Below the pieces are notes generated by a model. It saw only the letters and a list, made by a program, of their open reading frames with translations. It was not told the origin of the DNA and searched no databases. From the NCBI RefSeq assembly GCF_014201355.1, contig NZ_JACHEG010000001.1:558001-622000 (forward strand): 64,000 nucleotides of DNA, written 5' to 3'. Source of the stretch: Aliirhizobium wenxiniae. GTDB taxonomy: Bacteria; Pseudomonadota; Alphaproteobacteria; Rhizobiales; Rhizobiaceae. Below are positions 58,710-64,000 of the stretch, one piece after another; the stretch's first letter is position 1; each line of letters begins with the position of its first letter. The translations under genes and the position numbers were made by a program.

Positions 58710-59364
58710 ACCATTTGTAGGAATATCTGGCGTTAACGCTCGACACCGTCGTTGCATCCGTGAAGTTTCGGTTCACGCTGCCGCTCAGCGTAATGTTGTC
58801 GCCGAGAGGTTGCTCAATCCCGAAACTGGCAGCAACTGCCGAAAAATTCGCAGAACCATTGGCGACGGCTACGAAGGCGGTTCCGCTCTCACGCTGCCTC
58901 AACTTTATCGATTGGCTCGCGTCCAGCCCTGCCCAGTCTTTTTGCACACCGTCATAGCGAACCACATAGCTGGATTGACGCTCAAGATTGAAGGTTGGCG
59001 TAGCAATCTGCTTTTCATAATAGTTCATGCTGATCGTAGCGCTGCCTGCATTGCCATCCATATTGATCCCGATATCACGGCTCATCTGGTAAGCGGGGCG
59101 CTTCCTATCCTCGGTCTTTATCCTGCTCCAGAACTTGAGAGGTGTATTCACCACCTCGCCAGTCTTCGAGGAATCCACACCGACATTGAATCCGGCCTCT
59201 GTTTCGAGCTGCACGGGCAGCCGAAGGCCCAGCTTCACGGCATAACTTGTGTCCGAGTTCTTGATGGGCTGCCATATCAATGGACGTTCATCCGCCCAGC
59301 TTGAACTTGAGGTGAAGGCGGCAAGCAAAGCCGCACCCGCCACGGCGAGAAGATTCTTGTTCAT
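58708..59364 (-). CDS. Exported protein of unknown function, possible outer-membrane barrel
   Basis: A 218-residue protein. Signal peptide of about 25 residues (cleavage before DERPL). The mature part has alternating hydrophobic and polar residues (for example KLGLRLPVQLETEAGFNVGV, SATISMNYYEKQ) and ends in an aromatic residue (ARYSYKW), features common to small outer-membrane beta-barrels. No cysteines except none visible in the mature part. I recognise no family. The start ATG at 59364 lies after GGGGATACAT. It is convergent with aapP and follows a GC-rich hairpin in its leader. Confidence 0.6.
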   Translation of the reverse strand: MNKNLLAVAGAALLAAFTSSSSWADERPLIWQPIKNSDTSYAVKLGLRLPVQLETEAGFNVGVDSSKTGEVVNTPLKFWSRIKTEDRKRPAYQMSRDIGINMDGNAGSATISMNYYEKQIATPTFNLERQSSYVVRYDGVQKDWAGLDASQSIKLRQRESGTAFVAVANGSANFSAVAASFGIEQPLGDNITLSGSVNRNFTDATTVSSVNARYSYKW

Positions 59365-59404
59365 ATGTATCCCCACTCGAAGGCTCAAAGACAATGCAAA
59401 GGCC

Positions 59405-59425
59405 CGGGCCGCTCCGCGCGGCCCG
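59405..59425 (-). terminator. GC-rich hairpin in leader of the exported protein gene
   Basis: CGGGCCGC, five-base loop, GCGGCCCG: an 8-bp all-GC stem on the minus strand, followed by GGCCTTTGCATTG. It lies 40 bases before the start codon at 59364, so it could be a transcription attenuator or a stop for upstream minus-strand RNA. Function unknown. Confidence 0.4.
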
Positions 59426-59611
59426 CGAAAAACCATTTCAGTGTATTGAAGGCGCCAAACGCGAAGCTCCTGCTCCCGGCACCAAAATTACCTTCCCCTG
59501 CGTGACGCAACGGAACTAATGAACTGGATAATAGCTCAGAATGCACCGCAGCGAAATTCCAAAAGCTCTTTCGCATATGCGAACAAGCGCGGGTAAAATT
59601 TCACCCTAACG

Positions 59612-59636
59612 GGAACAAGATCGGCCTTGAGCCGTT
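59612..59636 (+). promoter_or_regulatory. EcfG-type general stress promoter
   Basis: GGAAC (59612-59616), 16 bases, CGTT (59633-59636): an exact match to the alphaproteobacterial EcfG/RpoE2 promoter consensus GGAAC-N16/17-CGTT. It lies 28 bases upstream of the ATG of the exported protein at 59665. A 12-base palindrome TCGCATATGCGA lies just upstream (59571-59582). Confidence 0.75.
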
Positions 59637-59664
59637 GCAGTCTGCTGATTTGAGGGAGACATCG

Positions 59665-59982
59665 ATGAAGCTGACATTTGTGTCAATGTTACTGATGGCC
59701 TTGGCGCCGGCACTGACCGAGAGCGCCTCTGCCGCGTCGATAACCTATGGCAGCCTGGGAATTATCAAAGGATCGGATGTCGAAAATCGCTTTTTGAGAG
59801 CACGGGACGAATGCACGCTCGAAGCTTCAACGCCACCGCGCGGACACCCCTTCTCCGAAAATTTCCTTAACCAGGCTGCGCTGAGAGCCTGCCTCTATCG
59901 CAAAGGCTTTTCGAGCAAGGGGGATTACGTCTATCCAGTTCCCCTGTTCGGCAATCCAGTGCGCGCGATAAGCAGCCTTTGA
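59665..59982 (+). CDS. Small exported protein, probable EcfG target
   Basis: A 105-residue protein with a signal peptide (residues 1-24, LTFVSMLLMALAPALTESASA) and a mature chain of about 80 residues containing two cysteines (ECTLEA and ACLYRK) that may form a disulfide. The region RFLRARDECTLEASTPPRG and LRACLYRKGFSSKGDYVYP suggest a small periplasmic fold. I recognise no family. The ATG at 59665 follows GGGAGACATCG. An EcfG-type promoter directly precedes it, so it is likely part of the general stress response. It does not overlap neighbours. Confidence 0.75.
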   Translation: MKLTFVSMLLMALAPALTESASAASITYGSLGIIKGSDVENRFLRARDECTLEASTPPRGHPFSENFLNQAALRACLYRKGFSSKGDYVYPVPLFGNPVRAISSL

Positions 59983-60099
59983 ACAGCCACCACAGCGCTA
60001 TAGATCCCGTTTGGTACGGACTGTGCGATAGTATGTGCGTGCAGCTTCAACCCCGGAGCGGTCGCACCTTACTATATTTCAAGAAGTTACATAAGAGAG

Positions 60100-60176
60100 T
60101 GGCGACCCCTGCAGGACTCGAACCTGCGACCTGCTGCTTAGAAGGCAGCTGCTCTATCCAGTTGAGCTAAGGGGCC
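60100..60176 (-). tRNA. tRNA-Arg (anticodon UCU)
   Basis: Cloverleaf read on the minus strand: acceptor GGCCCCT with AGGGGTC, D arm with AGCTCAACTGGATAGAGC, anticodon arm GCTGC-CTTCTAA-GCAGC with anticodon UCU (plus-strand bases 60140-60142), T arm with GGTTCGAGTCC. The CCA end is encoded (60102-60100). It decodes AGA/AGG. It is 28 bases downstream of the NDUFS4-type gene on the same strand. No flanking repeat suggests integration here. Confidence 0.96.
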
Positions 60177-60204
60177 TTTAGGCGGCAGCTAAGTGCCGCA
60201 ATAA

Positions 60205-60510
60205 TCAATGCGTCCAGGGCTGCAGGCGATTGAAACGGAAATTGTCGGTATAGGATACCGCCTGTCGGTTTGCGTCTTTCGGATGGATAACCCGGTATTC
60301 GATGCCCTCGCGCTGCGCGTAGGCTTCCGCCAGTTCCTGCGTCTCGAAAGTCAGCCGGAGCTGCTGCTTCATGTCGCCGGATGACGTATAACCCAGTATC
60401 GGATCGATGCTGCGCGGCGTTTCAGGATCGAACTCCAGAACCCATAGACGGGTCTTGGCCTTGCCAGACTGCATTGCAGTTTTTGCAGGACGATAGATCT
60501 TCGCAGCCAT
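60205..60510 (-). CDS. Complex I accessory subunit homologue (NDUFS4-type, PF04800)
   Basis: A 101-residue protein. It shows the ETC complex I subunit pattern: AKIYRPAKTAMQSGKAKTRL at the start, WVLEFDPETPRSIDPILGYT, LTFETQELAEAYAQREGIEY and RQAVSYTDNFRFNRLQPWTH at the end. Mitochondrial NDUFS4 and the Paracoccus homologue bind the NADH-oxidising module. The start ATG at 60510 is preferred over 60681, since the extra residues are not of the family. Read-through into the tRNA-Arg gene is possible. Confidence 0.92.
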   Translation of the reverse strand: MAAKIYRPAKTAMQSGKAKTRLWVLEFDPETPRSIDPILGYTSSGDMKQQLRLTFETQELAEAYAQREGIEYRVIHPKDANRQAVSYTDNFRFNRLQPWTH

Positions 60511-60691
60511 GAGTTCACCAACCCCATAAATTCGTCCGCGATCCAAGGCATCCAATCTGCCTGAGAACGCCGCCAACCGATTCAACGATATCGCGGCATT
60601 GCGGTACCAACGCTTTTGCCGTGTCCCCGGTTCATTGTCAACGACCTCCATGGCCATTGAAACAGCGGAGGCAAAGGCCAAGCCCCGACTT

Positions 60692-61816
60692 CTATCTTAC
60701 AATCGTCAGCGTCTCGGCGGCCCGGGTGATCGCGGTGTAAAGCCAGCGCTCGCGCGTATCGCGAAATGCAAAGCTCTCGTCGAACAACACGACATTGTTC
60801 CATTGCGAACCCTGCGCCTTATGGCACGTCAGCGCATAACCGTAGTCGAACTCGTCGTACCGCTTGCGCATCGACCACGGAATCTCTTCCTCGCTCTCGA
60901 AGGCAGCCTTGAGAAGCTTGATCTTCGCGGCACCGCGATCCATGTCGTCGTCTTCCGGGCGGATCATCAGATTGATGCCCGGCTTCACCGTTTCTCGTGA
61001 GGCGCTCATCACCTGCCAGAGCGAACCGTTGAGCAGGCCCTTTACCTGATCGTTCCTCAGGCAGACCAGCTTGTCGCCGGATTGCGGATAATCGGCAGTA
61101 AAGCCCTTCAGCTCGCGCAGGCGCTGGTTATAGCGCTTGCGGGTGCGGTTGGTACCGACAAGAACCTGGTCGGCACCGAGCACCAGATCCTGTGTCACCT
61201 CGTCGCGTGAAATGACCTGCGCCTTTCCATAGTCGCCATACATGATCTCCTTGCCTTCGCGCACCTGCATGGCGAGCTGGATAATCGGGTTGTCCTGCGC
61301 CTGGCGATGGATTTCGGTCAAGAGATAGTCCGGTTCCTGCTCGGTGAAGAAACCGCCGCCTGAAACGGGCGGCAGCTGACCGGGATCGCCGAGAACCAGG
61401 ATCGGTGTACCAAAACTCATTAAATCCTTGCCAAGCGCCTCATCCACCATCGAGCATTCGTCGATAACGATAAGGGCTGCCTTGGCGACGGGGCTCTGGC
61501 GATTGATGGCGAACATCGGCGCGATCGAGGTCTTGCCTGTCTCTTCGTCTTCGACCGCCTCCTCGCCGCGCGGGCGGTAGATCAGCGAGTGGATGGTCTT
61601 GGCATTGCGGGCGCCTCTGGAACGCAACACCTGCGCTGCCTTGCCGGTAAAGGCTGCAAACAGAACCTCTCCGTCCACATGTTCGGCGAAATGTTTGGCA
61701 AGCGTCGTCTTGCCGGTACCGGCATAACCAAACAGCCGGAAAACCTGGCTGCGCCCATCCTTCAGCCAGCGCGAAACGGCCTTGAGGGCCTCATCCTGTT
61801 GCGGTGCAAATTGCAT
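60692..61816 (-). CDS. ATP-dependent helicase, RecD/TraA-like (AAA family)
   Basis: A 374-residue SF1 helicase resembling Dda/RecD-like single-subunit enzymes. Motifs: Walker A GYAGTGKT (residues 30-37), motif II VIDECSMVDE, motif III LGDPGQLPPV, motif V/VI with CHKAQGSQW and YTAITRAAETL. The start at 61816 (MQFAPQQDEALKAV) is favoured over 61852. In the family, one-subunit enzymes of this size act in DNA repair or replication, but the role here is not known. Confidence 0.9.
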   Translation of the reverse strand: MQFAPQQDEALKAVSRWLKDGRSQVFRLFGYAGTGKTTLAKHFAEHVDGEVLFAAFTGKAAQVLRSRGARNAKTIHSLIYRPRGEEAVEDEETGKTSIAPMFAINRQSPVAKAALIVIDECSMVDEALGKDLMSFGTPILVLGDPGQLPPVSGGGFFTEQEPDYLLTEIHRQAQDNPIIQLAMQVREGKEIMYGDYGKAQVISRDEVTQDLVLGADQVLVGTNRTRKRYNQRLRELKGFTADYPQSGDKLVCLRNDQVKGLLNGSLWQVMSASRETVKPGINLMIRPEDDDMDRGAAKIKLLKAAFESEEEIPWSMRKRYDEFDYGYALTCHKAQGSQWNNVVLFDESFAFRDTRERWLYTAITRAAETLTIVR

Positions 61817-61949
61817 GCTCGGGACTTGGCAGGATTCTCGGCGAAAGCGCAACAGAAAAGAACGAAAGATGAATCAAAGGCGAGGATAACGGCGCTGTTG
61901 CGTTTATCGGCTGCCTGTCTGTCGAAAATGAAAAAATCTTCGGCCCGTT

Positions 61950-61976
61950 GGGAATAAAACCAGGCACACGGGTGTC
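61950..61976 (+). promoter_or_regulatory. Candidate ECF promoter of the exported protein/sigma/anti-sigma unit
   Basis: GGGAATAAA (from 61950), then GTGTC (61972-61976) with 17 bases between GGGAAT and TGTC. ECF factors that control their own operon often recognise promoters with a GGGAAT-like -35 and a short -10. A 10-base palindrome TGTCATGACA covers the -10 (61973-61982). Only a candidate; the target of the sigma factor is not known to me. Confidence 0.4.
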
Positions 61977-62024
61977 ATGACATCGGTGGCCGGGAGAGAG
62001 CCACCTCAAATCAGGAGACGCCCG

Positions 62025-62399
62025 ATGAAAAAGCTCATCCTCGCAACTGCGGCATTCGCCGCACTCGCCACAGCAGCCCTCGCCGCAAGCCCGTTCACGA
62101 CGGTCAAGACCGCCAAGGGAAACGTGCTTGCCGGCGAAAAAGGCATGACGGTCTACACTTTCAAGAACGACAAGGCCGGCATGTCGAACTGCTACGACAA
62201 ATGCGCCCAGAACTGGCCGCCGGTTATGGCCGCTTCCGATGCCAAGCCTGATGGTGCATACTCGCTCGTCACCCGTAAGGACGGGGCAAAACAATGGGCC
62301 AAGGACGGCATGCCGCTCTATTACTGGGTGAAGGACACCAAGCAAGGCGACACGACCGGTGATGGCGTGAACGGTGTATGGGATGTCGCCAAGCCCTGA
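62025..62399 (+). CDS. Exported COG4315-type protein
   Basis: A 124-residue protein with a signal peptide (about 21 residues, KKLILATAAFAALATAALAA). The mature chain resembles predicted lipoproteins with a 15-residue repeat (COG4315): GMTVYTFKNDKAGMSNCYDK, CAQNWPPV, and YYWVKDTKQGDTTGDGVNGVW. Two cysteines (SNCYDKCAQNWPP) lie three residues apart in the family motif. It lies directly upstream of an ECF sigma factor, and may be its target or part of its signal path. Function unknown. Start at 62025 follows AGGAGACGCCCG. Confidence 0.88.
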   Translation: MKKLILATAAFAALATAALAASPFTTVKTAKGNVLAGEKGMTVYTFKNDKAGMSNCYDKCAQNWPPVMAASDAKPDGAYSLVTRKDGAKQWAKDGMPLYYWVKDTKQGDTTGDGVNGVWDVAKP

Positions 62400-62949
62400 T
62401 CTTCCCAACTCAGAGAGGGCGACCGGAGGCGAGACCGAAAACCTCGCACCGGTTGCCTTTGAAGCAAGAATTCTCGCTCTCCTGCCGCAGCTCAGGCGCT
62501 ATTCACGCAGCCTGACGCGATCGGACACGGAGAGCGAGGATTTGCTTCAGGACTGTGTCGAAAAGGCCCTCCTCAGCCGCAGCCAGTGGCGCGGCACGAA
62601 TTTCAGGGCATGGGCCTACCGGATCATGACTAATCTTCATCTCAACGCGCGCCGATTTCGCATACGTCACCCATCGGCGACAACCGACGGCAGCGAGATC
62701 GAGGATCTCGCCATGACATCTGCAGATCCGCTCGAAAGCCGAAGGCTCATGCAGTCTCTGGCCAGCCTTCCAGCTGAATTTCGCGTCGTTCTGACATTGG
62801 TCGTCGTCGAGGGTTATGCCTATCAGGAGGTGGCCGAGATGCTGGACATTCCCATCGGAACGGTCATGTCGCGACTATCTCGCGCGCGCCACGCACTGCG
62901 GGAAAAGATGCGCGAAGCCAACATCATTCCACTGCGGAGACCCCGATGA
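62374..62949 (+). CDS. ECF sigma factor (RNA polymerase sigma-70 family)
   Basis: A sigma-70 protein of 191 residues with only regions 2 and 4. Region 2: LPQLRRYSRSLTRSDTESED, DLLQDCVEKAL, FRAWAYRIMTNLHLNARR. Region 4: LPAEFRVVLTLVVVEGYAYQEVAEMLDIPIG and VMSRLSRARHALRE. The frame starts inside the end of the exported protein gene (26-base overlap). A second ATG at 62383 is a plausible start. The anti-sigma gene follows with a four-base overlap. Confidence 0.93.
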   Translation: MYGMSPSPDLPNSERATGGETENLAPVAFEARILALLPQLRRYSRSLTRSDTESEDLLQDCVEKALLSRSQWRGTNFRAWAYRIMTNLHLNARRFRIRHPSATTDGSEIEDLAMTSADPLESRRLMQSLASLPAEFRVVLTLVVVEGYAYQEVAEMLDIPIGTVMSRLSRARHALREKMREANIIPLRRPR

Positions 62950-63731
62950 CAGAGCGCCGCTCCATCTCCGAGGAACAGCTGCACGCCTATGTCGATGATC
63001 TTCTCGACGAAGCGGATCGCCGGCGTGTGGAAGAATTTCTCGGTGAAAATCCGGAGGCGGCCGAGATGATCGCAGACTGGCAGTCGCAAAACGACGGCCT
63101 CCGCTCAGCCTTCGCCGGTTACCAGAAATCGTCAGCCGCAGATCTTCAACTGGTTACCATGAGCGGCAACCAGACGAGGGGCCTCCGCACGAACCGCCTG
63201 TCGCTCGTCGCGGCCTCACTTGCCATCTTCGCGCTTGGCGCACTGGGGGGACATTACGCCCCTGCCCTGTTTGATAAACCCGAAATCACGCCGGCCTATA
63301 CCGATGCCCTTCCACAGGAGGCAAATAACGCCTTCCTCGTCTATGCGAGCGAAGTCCGCCACCCGGTCGAGGTTTTTGCCGATCAGGAAGCACATCTCGC
63401 CACCTGGCTGGGCAAACGACTGTCGATCCCCGATCTCAAAGTGCCCAACCTGCAATCGCTTGGCTTTCGCCTTGTCGGAGGAAGGCTGCTGCCAGTCGTC
63501 GGCACGGCCGGCGCCATGTTCATGTATGAGGATGCAGTCGGTCAGCGCCTGACCGTGATCGTCGGGCGCAATCCGCAAAACCAGTCCACAAGCTTCCGCT
63601 TGGCCTCTGCCGGCGATATCGAGACGTTCTACTGGATCGACGGCGATCTAGGTTATGCGGTCACCGGTGAAATCTCCCGTGCCACGCTGCAGAAAGTTGC
63701 GGAGGAATGTTATCGCCAGTTTCCATCCTGA
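62946..63731 (+). CDS. Anti-sigma factor, membrane-bound
   Basis: A 261-residue protein. Cytoplasmic N-terminus (about 80 residues) with EEQLHAYVDDLLDEADRRRVE, typical of the anti-sigma binding part, then one membrane helix (about 85-104), then a periplasmic domain of about 155 residues. There is no HxxxCxxC zinc motif. It is coupled to the sigma factor (ATGA overlap) and expected to hold it at the membrane until a signal arrives. The periplasmic domain is not recognised; it contains NQSTSFRLASAGDIETFYWI. Confidence 0.88.
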   Translation: MTERRSISEEQLHAYVDDLLDEADRRRVEEFLGENPEAAEMIADWQSQNDGLRSAFAGYQKSSAADLQLVTMSGNQTRGLRTNRLSLVAASLAIFALGALGGHYAPALFDKPEITPAYTDALPQEANNAFLVYASEVRHPVEVFADQEAHLATWLGKRLSIPDLKVPNLQSLGFRLVGGRLLPVVGTAGAMFMYEDAVGQRLTVIVGRNPQNQSTSFRLASAGDIETFYWIDGDLGYAVTGEISRATLQKVAEECYRQFPS

Positions 63732-63797
63732 GCGACGCTTGGCATCCGCAGAGAAAGTCTTAGGTTAGCCTTTTAGGCCAAACCGGGGTTTTGCATC

Positions 63798-64000
63798 ATG
63801 CACGATATTGCCGCCGCCACTCTCCCATCCGGAATACGTTTGCCCTCGCTGGGACTTGGGACATGGAAGATGGGCGAGAACGCCCGGACAGCCAGCCAGG
63901 AGGTCGAGAGCCTGAAACGCGGCCTCGATCTCGGCATGACGCTGATCGATACGGCCGAACTGTATGGCGAAGGCGGCGCGGAAACAATTACCGGAAAGGC
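63798..64000 (+). CDS. Aldo/keto reductase (3' end beyond window)
   Basis: About 67 residues visible: LPSGIRLPSLGLGTWKMGEN at the start and the catalytic Asp/Tyr region LIDTAELYGEGGAE. This is the start of a (beta/alpha)8 barrel NAD(P)H-dependent reductase. No clear ribosome site is visible before the ATG. Substrate cannot be predicted. It follows the anti-sigma gene by 66 bases, so it may be regulated together, but this is uncertain. Confidence 0.88.
   Translation, partial: MHDIAAATLPSGIRLPSLGLGTWKMGENARTASQEVESLKRGLDLGMTLIDTAELYGEGGAETITGK

Noticed and set aside
59979..60170. A 63-codon plus-strand frame ending in a peptide with TPAGLEPATCCLEGS
   Set aside because: That peptide is the usual false translation of a tRNA gene in reverse; it covers tRNA-Arg.

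Overview
The window is chromosomal DNA of an alphaproteobacterium, almost certainly a member of the Rhizobiaceae (Agrobacterium/Rhizobium group). The evidence is the nifR3(dusB)-ntrB-ntrC-ntrY order, a fused ispDF, E1-beta of pyruvate dehydrogenase carrying its own lipoyl domain, lpxI in the lipid A cluster, aapJQMP beside metC, a GAAC-N7-GAAC SOS box at lexA, a GGAAC-N16-CGTT general-stress promoter, and a typical rhizobial intergenic repeat. It is dense housekeeping chromosome. I saw no insertion sequence, prophage, CRISPR array or rRNA, and there is one tRNA gene.

Left to right: (1) 1-7.2 kb, nitrogen control (partial ntrY, then ntrC, ntrB, dusB), interrupted by a copper-delivery trio (small membrane protein, PCu(A)C chaperone, SCO) transcribed the other way. 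(2) 7.3-9 kb, isoprenoid precursor enzyme ispDF coupled to pncC. (3) 9-18.3 kb, minus strand, a lipoate/pyruvate dehydrogenase cluster: pdhA-pdhB-pdhC, a GDSL esterase, a DUF465 protein, lpdA, a GlsB-type membrane protein, lipA, and a RatA/COQ10 protein. (4) 18.4-22 kb, ftsB, eno (TTG start), kdsA and a VOC protein. (5) 22-27 kb, lexA with SOS boxes, convergent comEC, and gltA. (6) 27-40.4 kb, minus strand, the classical translation and envelope run rpsB-tsf-pyrH-frr-uppS-cdsA-rseP-bamA-lpxD-fabZ-lpxA-lpxI-lpxB. (7) 40.5-52.8 kb, mixed: eipB, ridA, ugpQ, an acyltransferase, a HIT protein, azlCD, clpS-clpA, cysE, a hydrolase, an NDUFS6-type zinc protein and a flavin monooxygenase. (8) 52.8-58.7 kb, metC and the general amino-acid ABC transporter aapJQMP. 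(9) 58.7-64 kb, two unknown exported proteins (one behind an EcfG-type promoter), tRNA-Arg(UCU), an NDUFS4 homologue, a RecD-like helicase, an exported COG4315-type protein followed by an ECF sigma/anti-sigma pair, and the start of an aldo/keto reductase.

Functional themes: lipid A precursor and outer-membrane assembly genes are grouped with ribosome and cell-cycle genes. The pyruvate dehydrogenase genes sit with lipoate synthesis. Two complex I accessory homologues (51.4 and 60.2 kb) lie away from any nuo genes. Nothing here is clearly a new multi-gene system. The least explained parts are the copper trio inside the ntr locus, the EcfG-driven small exported protein, the unknown barrel-like exported protein, and the exported protein/sigma/anti-sigma unit at the right end.
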